The translations under genes were made by a program, and so were the position numbers. 30,343 nt of DNA from JANWWM01 sp046719715 (GTDB lineage Bacteria > Bacteroidota > Chlorobiia > Chlorobiales > Thermochlorobacteraceae): contig JBDNCJ010000036.1 of assembly GCA_046719715.1 (NCBI GenBank), positions 1 to 30,343 of the forward strand, written 5' to 3'. The notes beneath the pieces are model-generated. The model ran no database searches, was not told where the DNA came from, and worked only from the letters and a program-made list of their open reading frames with translations. Shown in pieces: positions 7,289 through 15,724 of the stretch. The first letter of the stretch is position 1, and every line of letters starts with the position of its first letter.

Positions 7289-8863
7289 TTATTGTGCGAC
7301 TTGCCCGCCAGCACCGCCGCGCAAATACGCCCGCCCGTCTTCGGAAAGCGCGTTCCATAGTTCTCTGTTTTTCGGTAACTCCTCTCCAAGTTTGGAGCGC
7401 AACGCCTGCCATGCTATGAGTTGAAATTCATCAGATTCTTTCTGTGCAAATTGCATTCGCTTGATGAACGATGCGACGATGGTTTTATCGGTGCAAAGCG
7501 GCGCAAGGTGGCTTGCGAATTTTCGGGAGTAATCTTCAACGAGTGCCGGATTCACAAATGGTTTTCCTAAACTATCATGTAAGCAGTCTCGCGCAACTAC
7601 GATAGAAATAATCTTCTCTAAAGGGCGATTATCATCTCTTGCTAACTCCCTGTCCAAACGCTCCAAGAATTTAGCTACACCGGTTCTATCATTAAACGGA
7701 GTGAGTTGTGTTCTTAATTTCCTGCGTTGTTCTTCTGTCAAAGCCTTTAAGGATATATAGCGCAAATCTGCGGCATGCATTTGCTTAACAGCCAAGTCCA
7801 CGCCGTTGAGTTGCACGCCCCTCAAATCTGCGCCGTTGAGTTCCGCTATTGTCAAATCTGCGCCGTTGAGTTCCGCTATTGTCAAATCTGCGCCGTTGAG
7901 TTGCACGCCAAACAAATACGTACCGTTAAGTTTGGCATCTCTCAAATACGCGCCGTTGAGTTGTGCGCTACTCAAATACGCGCTATTAAGTTTGGCATCT
8001 CTCAAATCCGCGCCGTTGAGTTGTGCGCTACTCAAATTTGCGCCGTTCATCATCTTGCCGCTCAAATTTGCGCCGTTCAACTTTGCGAATTGAAAGTTCA
8101 GTGTGCAGTTCGGGAAGTCAACGCGAGCGAAATCTACCCATTCAAAATCGGCGCGTTCAAAGTCTATCGGCGTTTTCCATTCAAGCCGTTTCGCCAAATC
8201 GTTTAGGACGCGAAAAGCCACGACCACGTCTTCGGGCAAGGCAACGGCTTCCCTCTGGGTATCGGGCGAGGAAGATTCGCGTTGCGGGCGGCGGGCGTTT
8301 TCGCGAATGTAGGCGGTAACGACCTTCATCACAATTTCTTTGTAACCCTCCTGCGCATTGCGGGCTAAACTTTCAAGCGCATATAATCCGCCGATGCGCA
8401 GTTCAACGGCGGCACTGTCGCCGCGCCTCCCGCCGTCAATTTTGCCCAATTGCTCAACGGCTCTCACATAGATTTCAGCGTAAAGTTTGTCATCGGCAAG
8501 GCGTTTATCTTGTGCAATTTTTCGTTCATCTTGGTCTAATTTTTTTAAGGTATTTTGCCGCTCGAGGTCGGTTTGGCGGTGTCGGCGGAGCGAGAGCGCG
8601 AGCGTCGCCAATGCGCCCGCAAGAATGATGAGGTAATAAATCAATTTTCCTTTGGCGTTCAGGTCGTCGCCGTCTGCTTTCACAAAAGGTTGAAGGAAAT
8701 ACCCGCCCGAACAATGGAGTTCAGTTGCAGCAATAGCGAAAATGCCAGCAATGGTTAAGAGCGAGAATCCCCAAGCCCCTTTTTCACTGTTTGGTAATTC
8801 TTCCCACCAAGAGCGGACTTTTTTCCACCACGATTCACGAAACTCGTTCTGTTGTCTTTCCAT
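7289..8863 (-). CDS. Membrane-anchored pentapeptide-repeat protein
   Basis: The 524-aa protein has a charged N-terminus and two predicted membrane segments (about residues 30-50 and 73-92). A charged coiled region and a helical segment ELRIGGLYALESLARNA follow, the latter often seen before pentapeptide repeats. About residues 245-375 are a pentapeptide-repeat domain built on LNGADL/LNGAYL units, expected to form a right-handed quadrilateral beta-helix. The C-terminal 150 residues (from about LTPFNDRTG) are helical and not recognised. With both termini charged, the repeat domain probably faces the cytoplasm. The function is unknown; such folds usually serve as protein-binding scaffolds. Ten 30-bp DNA repeats encode the core of the domain. 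A terminator (8984-9012) separates the gene from the upstream one. Confidence 0.85.
   Translation of the reverse strand: MERQQNEFRESWWKKVRSWWEELPNSEKGAWGFSLLTIAGIFAIAATELHCSGGYFLQPFVKADGDDLNAKGKLIYYLIILAGALATLALSLRRHRQTDLERQNTLKKLDQDERKIAQDKRLADDKLYAEIYVRAVEQLGKIDGGRRGDSAAVELRIGGLYALESLARNAQEGYKEIVMKVVTAYIRENARRPQRESSSPDTQREAVALPEDVVVAFRVLNDLAKRLEWKTPIDFERADFEWVDFARVDFPNCTLNFQFAKLNGANLSGKMMNGANLSSAQLNGADLRDAKLNSAYLSSAQLNGAYLRDAKLNGTYLFGVQLNGADLTIAELNGADLTIAELNGADLRGVQLNGVDLAVKQMHAADLRYISLKALTEEQRRKLRTQLTPFNDRTGVAKFLERLDRELARDDNRPLEKIISIVVARDCLHDSLGKPFVNPALVEDYSRKFASHLAPLCTDKTIVASFIKRMQFAQKESDEFQLIAWQALRSKLGEELPKNRELWNALSEDGRAYLRGGAGGQVAQ
7801..8100. repeat. Ten tandem 30-bp units encoding pentapeptide pairs
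   Basis: Ten consecutive 30-bp units occupy exactly 7801-8100, each beginning with a variant of CGCCGTTGAGTT and encoding two pentapeptides on the minus strand. The units at 7831-7860 and 7861-7890 are identical. The 60-bp blocks 7921-7980 and 7981-8040 differ at only a few positions. The array lies inside the pentapeptide-repeat gene and keeps its reading frame. Confidence 0.9.
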
Positions 8864-8983
8864 TGACGATGGTCGTGAAGTTTTGGAGAAATTAGAAGAT
8901 GCATGTCTGATTTCAAACGATTCTGAGGATTGAGCGCAAGGGAGGAGGGAAATGCGGGTTCTATTTTGAGTTCAAAACACTTG

Positions 8984-9012
8984 AAAAAAATCGGCGGGTG
9001 TCTTGCCCGCCG
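8984..9012 (-). terminator. Rho-independent terminator of the small membrane protein gene
   Basis: On the minus strand, CGGCGGG (9012-9006) pairs with CCCGCCG (8998-8992) around a 7-nt loop. It is followed, after one base, by seven T residues (8990-8984). It sits 22 bp past the stop of the gene at 9034-9393. Confidence 0.85.
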
Positions 9013-9033
9013 TGTTCAAATGTGCCGAAACCG

Positions 9034-9393
9034 TTACGCATAATGCTGATGCTCTACGCTATCGCGAAGCACTAACTGTTCAATCGTGGCCATGGTGATA
9101 GAAACCATCAAGAAGAGCGCGATAACGGCTTGCGGCACGGTATAAACCGCCACAATACCCATCGTGAAGAGCACACCAATCGTATTGGCGATTGCCGACA
9201 TCACTAAAATGGATTTGTGTTGAGAAAGTCGTCGTGCAAGGTTTAAAAAGCCAAGAAAGACCAGTGCAAGTCCAGAGCCGAAAAACCAAACGGCGTCTTG
9301 TGTGAGCGCGTCGTGGAAAATCGGAGTCAGAACCAGTTGTGTGAAGCCGAGAAACGTGAGCGCCAGAACACTCACTTTGTCAATCTTGTTCAT
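9034..9393 (-). CDS. Small integral membrane protein with four predicted helices
   Basis: This 119-aa protein is dominated by four hydrophobic stretches: about residues 7-26, 35-53, 63-82 and 87-104. They are separated by short polar loops, including a basic loop LARRLSQHK between helices 2 and 3. I do not recognise a named family; the size and topology resemble many conserved 'hypothetical membrane proteins'. The start is well supported by the Shine-Dalgarno AAAGGAG a few bases before the ATG at 9393. It is a single-gene unit with its own terminator, divergent from thiG. Confidence 0.8.
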   Translation of the reverse strand: MNKIDKVSVLALTFLGFTQLVLTPIFHDALTQDAVWFFGSGLALVFLGFLNLARRLSQHKSILVMSAIANTIGVLFTMGIVAVYTVPQAVIALFLMVSITMATIEQLVLRDSVEHQHYA

Positions 9394-9546
9394 AACCCGT
9401 CTCCTTTCAAATGTGCGTTTAAGGTTTTGACCTCATGGTATTTGAGTGTCTTTAGTTTGCATTACGAATCTGCCGCAAAAATGTGGCGAAGATTTTTTTG
9501 CCCGTGGAATGTGTGTAACTTTCATCAAGGTATTTAGGAATTCAAT

Positions 9547-10338
9547 TTGTTCGAAGTAACTATGTCTGACCTAACGATTGCGGGAAAAACCTTTTCTTCG
9601 CGCTTGCTGATTGGCTCGGCGCGATTTCCCAATCCACAAACGATGATGCAAGCCATTGAAGCCAGTGGCGCAGAAATTGTTACGGTTGCGATTCGCCGAA
9701 TCAATCTCGCTGATAAATCGTCCGAGAGCATTTTGCAGTATCTCAACCCCCAAAAGCAGTTTCTCTTACCAAATACGGCGGGCTGTTACACGGCAAAAGA
9801 CGCCGTGCTGACCGCTCAACTTGCGCGCGAAGCCCTTGAAACAAATTGGGTGAAATTAGAAGTCATCGGCGACGACGAAACGCTCTTCCCTGATGTCGTC
9901 GAACTGCTCAAAGCGGCGGAGCAACTCATTGCCGACGGCTTTACGGTGCTCGCCTACTGCAACGACGACGTGATTACCTGCCGAAAATTGCGCGATATGG
10001 GCTGTGCCGCCGTGATGCCACTTGCCTCGCCGATTGGGTCAGGCATGGGGATTCGCAACCCGTATAACTTGCAGATTATCCGCGAAGTCTTGCCCGATGT
10101 GCCGCTCATTATTGATGCTGGCATTGGAACAGCAAGCGACGCAACAATCGCGATGGAACTTGGCTACGACGGCGTGCTGCTCAATACCGCGATTTCGCAA
10201 GCACAACACCCCGTCCAAATGGCAACTGCGATGAAACTCGCCGTCGAGGCTGGTCGGCTTGCCTTTGAGGCGGGACGCATTCCGCGCAAATTGTATGCAA
10301 GTGCCTCCAGCCCGATGGAAGGTATCATCAATACCTGA
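9547..10338 (+). CDS. thiG: Thiazole synthase
   Basis: ThiG builds the thiazole phosphate of thiamine from 1-deoxy-D-xylulose 5-phosphate, dehydroglycine and ThiS thiocarboxylate. The sequence shows the family order: LTIAGKTFSSRLLIGSARF, LLPNTAGCYTAKDAV, WVKLEVIGDD with the Schiff-base Lys103, MPLASPIGSGMGI, LIIDAGIGTASDA and YDGVLLNTAIS. It is 263 aa from the TTG at 9547, which has AGGAA eight bases upstream. The ATG at 9562 would give the more usual family N-terminus (MSDLTIAGKTF) but has only a weak GAAG before it, so the start is open. No thiS, thiH/thiO or thiamine riboswitch is visible nearby, so the gene stands apart from other thiamine genes. Confidence 0.95.
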   Translation: MFEVTMSDLTIAGKTFSSRLLIGSARFPNPQTMMQAIEASGAEIVTVAIRRINLADKSSESILQYLNPQKQFLLPNTAGCYTAKDAVLTAQLAREALETNWVKLEVIGDDETLFPDVVELLKAAEQLIADGFTVLAYCNDDVITCRKLRDMGCAAVMPLASPIGSGMGIRNPYNLQIIREVLPDVPLIIDAGIGTASDATIAMELGYDGVLLNTAISQAQHPVQMATAMKLAVEAGRLAFEAGRIPRKLYASASSPMEGIINT

Positions 10339-10390
10339 GGCGTAGGACATTTTTATTCAATTTCATCTTGCATGGAAAGGAGTATCAACC

Positions 10391-11053
10391 GTGTTTTGGC
10401 GTGCGGTTTTCCTCTTCGGACTTTTGGCAATACTTATCGGCATTCTCATCTTGCTCCCCGCTTATGTTTTCAATCAAGCGTCGGCATGGCAGATTTGGAG
10501 CGCGTCTCTGCTATATTTCATCTTTTTTGCAGGCGCGGCATGGCGCGGCATTAAGCACGGCAAATTGGCAAAAGATAAAGACGACCGCCAACTGAAAACC
10601 ACATCGGGGCGTGTTGCCGCCGTCGTGCGCAGTCTCGGACTTTTAGCGGCGCACGTGCTTGCGGTGTATGAGTTTTCGCAACAAGAGCCGCTTGCGTGGC
10701 TTTCGCTCATTGGTATTGGATTGATGGTAGTGGGATTGATGGTCAACCGCATGGCAATTTCCGCGCTCGGAAAATTTTGGGATAAACTCGTCATCAAAGA
10801 AGACCATCGCTTAATCACTGAAGGCATTTACGCCTACATTCGCCACCCGATTTACACAAGTTATATTTTGCTGTTTATGGGATACGTTGTGCTGTTTCAC
10901 GCGCCTATTAGTGCGATGCTCTTTGCGGCAGTATTGAGCGTTTGGTATGGCAGTCGGATTTCGCTGGAAGAAGCCATGCTGATTGAAAAATTCGGCGATG
11001 CATATCGAGAGTATCGCACACACACGAAACGTCTGTTTCCGTTTTTGTATTAG
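10391..11053 (+). CDS. Isoprenylcysteine carboxyl methyltransferase (ICMT/PEMT)-like membrane protein
   Basis: The 220-aa protein has about five hydrophobic helices and the conserved C-terminal core of the ICMT/PEMT methyltransferase superfamily. This core is LITEGIYAYIRHPIYTSYI (the G-x-Y-x-x-x-R-H-P-x-Y signature, about 139-157), a further helix pair, and EEAMLIEKFGDAYREYRTHT near the end, which binds SAM in the family. The bacterial substrates are unknown, and protein prenylcysteine is unlikely. The start is GTG at 10391, preceded by a good AAAGGAG. The next gene, a fused kinase/regulator, begins 34 nt after the stop, suggesting an operon. Confidence 0.85.
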   Translation: MFWRAVFLFGLLAILIGILILLPAYVFNQASAWQIWSASLLYFIFFAGAAWRGIKHGKLAKDKDDRQLKTTSGRVAAVVRSLGLLAAHVLAVYEFSQQEPLAWLSLIGIGLMVVGLMVNRMAISALGKFWDKLVIKEDHRLITEGIYAYIRHPIYTSYILLFMGYVVLFHAPISAMLFAAVLSVWYGSRISLEEAMLIEKFGDAYREYRTHTKRLFPFLY

Positions 11054-11087
11054 AAGGGATTTGAATTTTTCGTCGTTATCGCCCTGT

Positions 11088-13565
11088 ATGAAACACACCA
11101 AAGAGAAAAACAAAGGAACTTTATTTGCGCCCGCGTCGATGAGCGCGATGGAATCGGGCGAGAGTAAGCCCGAGGTCGCAAAAAGATTGTTTGAAATCGG
11201 TCAAGCCCACTATGCTCGAGACGAATTTGAACTTGCCGTTCAACGACTTTCGGAGGCACTCTCGCTCGTTGAGCATGTTAGCCAAAGCGAGCAACAGAGC
11301 GTTCTTGCGCTGAGGGCGAAGTGCTTGAAGAGCCTCGGCACGGTGCATTATATTTTGGGAAATTTTCCCGCCGCGTTAGAGTTTTTAATGCGCTCTAATT
11401 CGCTGGGCGAGTTCATCTCGCCAACACCGAAAGAGCAAATTGAATTGGGCAACAAAATCGCCGCCGTCCAAAGCGCACTTGGGGACTACGACAGCGCGAT
11501 TGCGATGTTGGAACGCGCCATTAGAATTTCCCGCGAATCCTCGCTCCGACCTGCTGAAGCCGTTGCGCTCAACAGCATGGGCAACGTGCTCTATCGCATG
11601 AAGCGATACGACCTCGCCCTCTCGTGCTATCAAGAAAGTTTGGCGATACGACTGGCACAAGGCGTGCCGACCGAAATCGCCGTCGCCCGCTACGGCATTG
11701 GAAACGTGCTGTTCGAAAAAGGCGATTTTGAAGAGGCAAAGCGCGATTACGAAGCGTGCCTTAATATCGTTGAGCAAACCAACGACCTCAAACTCAAAGC
11801 GCACCTCTTGGAAGCCTTAGGACGGCTCTACCTGCACACCGCGTTTCGCGAATCCAATCCCAAGCAAGCAATCGCCTATTTCAACGAGGCGCTCTCGATT
11901 GCCGAATCCTTGCAGTTCAAACGATTGATTTACATGACGCATGAGCAACTTGCCGTCGCGTTTGAACGCATCAGCGACTACCAAGCCGCGCTCCACCATG
12001 AACGACGCTCGCGAGAAATCAAAGATGAAGTCGTTGGGGAAGAACAGCAGAAAACAACGCGCGCCCTCACCGTGCTTCATCAAACCGAACAAGCCAAAAA
12101 AGATGCGGAACTTGAACGCCTGAAAAACATTGAACTTGCCGACGCTTTGAAAAAAGTCGAAGAAGCCAACGCCTTCAAAACCGAACTCTTGGGCATTGCC
12201 GCCCACGACCTCAAAAACCCACTTCAAGTTATCTCGGGATTTTCAAGCCTGATTGAAGAAGCCGACTCGCTCAGTGATGCAAAGCAACACGCAACCATGA
12301 TTCAATCCTCGTCGGCACGCATGCTTAAACTCATCAAAGATTTGCTGGAAACTGCATCGCTGGATTCAGGCAAACTTGAACTGAATAAAATTCCCGTTCA
12401 TCTTGCCGACCTTTTGCGCGCCGTCGCCGAACACAATCGCCCCAACGCCGAAAAAAAATCGCAAACGATTATCCTTGACCTTGATGAAACCACTGTCGCC
12501 GACCTTGACTTGGAACGCATGCGAGAAGTGTTGGATAATCTCGTCTCCAACGCGGTGAAGTATTCGCCTGTCGGCAAGCGGATTCAAGTGAGCCTTGTGC
12601 ACGCGTCGGAAACATCGGTGCGAATTGCGGTGAAAGATGAAGGTCAAGGGCTGACGGAAGCGGATAAGGAAAAACTGTTTGGAAAATTTCAACGGCTTTC
12701 GGCACGCCCGACGGGCGGAGAGAGTTCGACGGGCTTGGGATTATCCATCGTCAAGCAACTTGTTGAACTGCATGGCGGCAAGGTGTGGGCGGAGTCAGAA
12801 GGCGAGGGCAAAGGCGCGACATTCTTCATTGAGATGCCCGTTGCATCAGATGCCGACGCACAGACAAACCACGTGACATTCGATAAACTCGACTCGGAGC
12901 CAATCACCGAAGAAACTCGCCTTCATGTTGCGGTTGAACCTATCCGCGTGGCATTGGTTGAAGATAATCTCGAACTCTTGGAAGAATTAGCGCGGCAACT
13001 CTCGCACGATGCGCGATTTACGCTTTCAGGAAAATACGATTCCGCCGAACTCGCTTTGGCACTCTTGGACGAGGTCGATGTGATTTTAATGGACATCGGC
13101 TTGCCCGGCATTTCCGGCATTGAGGCGATTCAAAAAATCAAAGCGCGATTTCCAGATGCGAAAATCGTGATGCTCACGGTTCAAGACGATGATAAGCATA
13201 TTTCGCGCGCCATTATTGCCGGCGCACATGGCTACCTGACTAAGAAAACCTCGATTCCGAAAATTCTCGATGCGGTCGTTGATGCCTTTCAAAACGGAAT
13301 GGCGATGTCGCCTTCCGTCGCCAAGCGCGTGAGCGAGTTTTATGTGAAGTTCGCACCGCAGGAAAATCCCGATGTGATGCTATCGGCGCGCGAAAAGAAA
13401 ATTCTGGAAGAACTGATTAAGGGCGGAACAGTTGACCAAATTAGCAAACGCCTTAACATCAGTGCCGACACGGCGCGTAATCATCTCCGAAAAATTTACG
13501 ATAAGATGCACGTCCACTCGCGCTCGGAAGCGATTGCGCTCGCCTTGAAACAAGGGCTGGTTTAG
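11088..13565 (+). CDS. TPR sensor histidine kinase fused to NarL/LuxR-type response regulator
   Basis: This 825-aa protein joins a complete two-component system in one chain. Residues about 25-325 are tetratricopeptide repeats (for example AVALNSMGNVLYRMKRYDLA), followed by a coiled coil to about 365. HisKA has the phospho-acceptor His373 in AAHDLKNPLQ. The ATPase domain has the N box around Asn488 (LVSNAVKYSP), DEGQGL, and GLGLSIVKQL. A receiver domain follows with Asp669 in ILMDIGLPG, and the C-terminus is a LuxR-type helix-turn-helix (LSAREKKILEELIKGG to the end). There is no signal peptide or membrane segment, so sensing is probably cytoplasmic through the TPR region. The start at ATG 11088 lacks a Shine-Dalgarno site; later in-frame ATGs at 11139 and 11148 are possible. 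Confidence 0.92.
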   Translation: MKHTKEKNKGTLFAPASMSAMESGESKPEVAKRLFEIGQAHYARDEFELAVQRLSEALSLVEHVSQSEQQSVLALRAKCLKSLGTVHYILGNFPAALEFLMRSNSLGEFISPTPKEQIELGNKIAAVQSALGDYDSAIAMLERAIRISRESSLRPAEAVALNSMGNVLYRMKRYDLALSCYQESLAIRLAQGVPTEIAVARYGIGNVLFEKGDFEEAKRDYEACLNIVEQTNDLKLKAHLLEALGRLYLHTAFRESNPKQAIAYFNEALSIAESLQFKRLIYMTHEQLAVAFERISDYQAALHHERRSREIKDEVVGEEQQKTTRALTVLHQTEQAKKDAELERLKNIELADALKKVEEANAFKTELLGIAAHDLKNPLQVISGFSSLIEEADSLSDAKQHATMIQSSSARMLKLIKDLLETASLDSGKLELNKIPVHLADLLRAVAEHNRPNAEKKSQTIILDLDETTVADLDLERMREVLDNLVSNAVKYSPVGKRIQVSLVHASETSVRIAVKDEGQGLTEADKEKLFGKFQRLSARPTGGESSTGLGLSIVKQLVELHGGKVWAESEGEGKGATFFIEMPVASDADAQTNHVTFDKLDSEPITEETRLHVAVEPIRVALVEDNLELLEELARQLSHDARFTLSGKYDSAELALALLDEVDVILMDIGLPGISGIEAIQKIKARFPDAKIVMLTVQDDDKHISRAIIAGAHGYLTKKTSIPKILDAVVDAFQNGMAMSPSVAKRVSEFYVKFAPQENPDVMLSAREKKILEELIKGGTVDQISKRLNISADTARNHLRKIYDKMHVHSRSEAIALALKQGLV

Positions 13566-13567
13566 TG

Positions 13568-13593
13568 ACTTCTTGATGAATTACTTCTTGATG
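13568..13593. repeat. Short direct repeat at the 3' end of the dsbD-like gene
   Basis: ACTTCTTGATG occurs at 13568-13578 and again at 13583-13593. On the minus strand this repeats the last codons (ATC AAG AAG) just beyond the stop. It looks like a 15-bp tandem duplication at the gene end, in the 15-bp gap between convergent genes. Confidence 0.7.
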
Positions 13594-15719
13594 GAAAGCG
13601 AAGGCGACGCATTTTCCAATGCGCCAATCAGCATCTCTTTTGTAATCACTTCGGGAAGCACAATCGGCTCATTTAATTTGCCTGCTGGAAAAACAACATA
13701 AAGCGGCACGCCACTTCGTCCAAACTTTTTGAGGAGTTGCGTAATCTCGTCGTTGCGATTCGTCCAATCCGCCTTGACGGGCACAACCCCCAGCGCAGTA
13801 ATTTTCTCCCGCACCGCATCGGTTTCCAAAACGGTTTGCTCCGTAACTTTGCACGTAAAGCACCAATCGGCAGTAAAATCAATAAAGACGGGCTTTCCGG
13901 AGGAAACGCTTTCTTCAACAAGCGCGAGCGAAAACGCTTTCCACGCGATTGTGCTTTCGCGTTTCGTGCTTGCGAGAGAGGAAACATCGACGCTTCGCCA
14001 ATTCAAATATCGCTCAAACGAGAGGTAGTAACTTCCCAAAGCCGTCGCCACTGCCAGCGTCCAAACGAGTGCTTTGCGTTGCGCGCTTGAAGAAAAATCG
14101 ATAAACGCGCCAATCGTCCAGCACGCTACACCAACGCCGAGCAGAAGCGCAACCGTTGCCACGACGCCTTCCGCGCCCAACTGCGCGCCCATCACCGAAA
14201 GAAGCCACACGACCGTTGCAAAGAGCAAAAATCCCATCACTTGCTTGAAGCGAATCATCCAATCGCCCGGCTTCGGAATGAATTTCAGCCATTCAGGTTT
14301 CGCCGCCAAAATGAGATACGGCGTGGCAAGTCCAAGTCCAACCACTGTGAAAATGGCAAAAATGATAGACGGCGGTTGCGAAAACGCAAAACCCAACGCC
14401 GACCCCAAAAACGGCGCCGTGCAAGGCGTTGCCAGCGTTGTGGCTAAAACACCGTTCATTAGCGAGCCGACCGCGTCGCGTCGCGAGAGCGTTTGACCAA
14501 TCTCGCCAGAGACGCTCGGCGCAGAAAATTCAAACACGCCCACCAAGTTCAGCCCGAATACGAACATCACCACCGACATCGCCAACACAAACATCGGCGA
14601 TTGAAACTGAAAGCCCCACCCGATTTGCGCTCCCGCTTGTTGAAGCAAGACCGCAACCAACGCTAAAAGCCAAAACGAGAGCAACACGCCGAGCGTGAAC
14701 ATCAATCCGTGTTGAATGCTCTTCGATGCGCCGCTTCCCGCTTGCTCCACGAAGCCCATCACTTTGAGCGAAATCACGGGCAGAACGCACGGCATCACGT
14801 TTAGAATCAATCCGCCAATGAACGCAAAGAGAAGCGCAAGCCAAATCGAGAGCGATTCTCCGCCGCCTGTCTTGAAGTCTTGACCAAGCAATCCGCCCGA
14901 CGTTTCCGCCGACTTCACCGCCGATGAGAATTCATAACCTTTTTCGCCAAGCATCACCAGCCCTTTGATTTCGTTGAGTTTGGCGTCTTTGTGCGTCGGC
15001 GTGAGCGCAAATTGCACCGTGCCGTTTGCAACGTTGATTTCCGAGTAATTGACGACGAAGCCTGAAATTTCTTCGGGAAAAAAGTCAGAGATTTTATTTG
15101 CGTCGTCGCCTGTGAAGCGCAGGGTGAGCACAGTTTTTCCGCCTTGCGCGGTCGCGATTGCCGATTCTAATTGCACCTTGATAGCGGAAAGCGGTTCGGG
15201 CATTTTTTTGCGAGCGCGTTCAATCAGCGATGTGGCTTCGGCACGTGCAGTTTCGGAAAGTGTGGCGGTGTTGAGTTCAACCGTCGCGTCGCCGGGAATG
15301 CACGATTCACGGCAAACAAGCCAAGTGAGGTCGGCTTTGATGGTGAAATTTCTTGTTGGATTTTTTGGCGGACTTACAGTGGCAAGCAAGAGAAGTTCGT
15401 TGTCGTAACCGTAATCGACGGCGGTTTCGGTGGCGATTTTATGCGGCGTTGGGAATTGTAACTCTGAAATCGTGAAGCCTTCGGGCAATGTCCATTGGGC
15501 TTTCGGCGCCAGCCCTGCGTCGCCCGGATTCTTCCAATACAAGTGCCAATCAGGCGCGATTTGAAATCGAAGCGCAACCGTAAAAGGCTGACTGAAATCC
15601 GTTGTGCCAACATGAAGCGACGGCGTAACGAGTGGCTTGCCATCGACGAGTTGTGCCATAGTCATCAGCGGCATCAGTGCGAAAAGAAGCGTTGAAATAA
15701 ATTTCATGGCTTTTATCAT
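13581..15719 (-). CDS. DsbD/ScsB-type thiol:disulfide interchange protein
   Basis: The 712-aa protein moves reducing power across the inner membrane to the periplasm. A signal peptide (about 1-22, ending TMAQ) is followed by a periplasmic N-terminal domain with the Cys pair in WLVCRESCIPG (Cys136, Cys140). About eight membrane helices (about 290-580) carry the conserved cysteines Cys311 in VMPCVLPV and Cys433 in ATPCTAPF. The C-terminal thioredoxin domain has the CxxC at Cys620-Cys623 (DWCFTCK). All three cysteine pairs needed for the electron relay are present. The CxxxC spacing of the first pair favours the ScsB/DsbD_2-like subtype over classical E. coli DsbD. The start lies 5 nt after the stop of the potassium transporter gene, so they share a transcript. 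Confidence 0.93.
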   Translation of the reverse strand: MIKAMKFISTLLFALMPLMTMAQLVDGKPLVTPSLHVGTTDFSQPFTVALRFQIAPDWHLYWKNPGDAGLAPKAQWTLPEGFTISELQFPTPHKIATETAVDYGYDNELLLLATVSPPKNPTRNFTIKADLTWLVCRESCIPGDATVELNTATLSETARAEATSLIERARKKMPEPLSAIKVQLESAIATAQGGKTVLTLRFTGDDANKISDFFPEEISGFVVNYSEINVANGTVQFALTPTHKDAKLNEIKGLVMLGEKGYEFSSAVKSAETSGGLLGQDFKTGGGESLSIWLALLFAFIGGLILNVMPCVLPVISLKVMGFVEQAGSGASKSIQHGLMFTLGVLLSFWLLALVAVLLQQAGAQIGWGFQFQSPMFVLAMSVVMFVFGLNLVGVFEFSAPSVSGEIGQTLSRRDAVGSLMNGVLATTLATPCTAPFLGSALGFAFSQPPSIIFAIFTVVGLGLATPYLILAAKPEWLKFIPKPGDWMIRFKQVMGFLLFATVVWLLSVMGAQLGAEGVVATVALLLGVGVACWTIGAFIDFSSSAQRKALVWTLAVATALGSYYLSFERYLNWRSVDVSSLASTKRESTIAWKAFSLALVEESVSSGKPVFIDFTADWCFTCKVTEQTVLETDAVREKITALGVVPVKADWTNRNDEITQLLKKFGRSGVPLYVVFPAGKLNEPIVLPEVITKEMLIGALENASPSLSIKK

Positions 15720-15724
15720 AACAT

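Noticed and set aside
7801..8100. CRISPR-like array of 30-bp periodicity
   Set aside because: The units are directly adjacent without spacers and lie in frame in a pentapeptide-repeat gene.
7775..8206. Repetitive Cys-rich frame (ICAVEF/QICAVE units) on the plus strand
   Set aside because: It is the antisense shadow of the pentapeptide repeats; the minus-strand reading has a complete, recognisable domain order.
9394..9546. Thiamine (TPP) riboswitch upstream of thiG
   Set aside because: The leader is short and lacks the CTGAGA-type core and the second conserved helix of TPP riboswitches.
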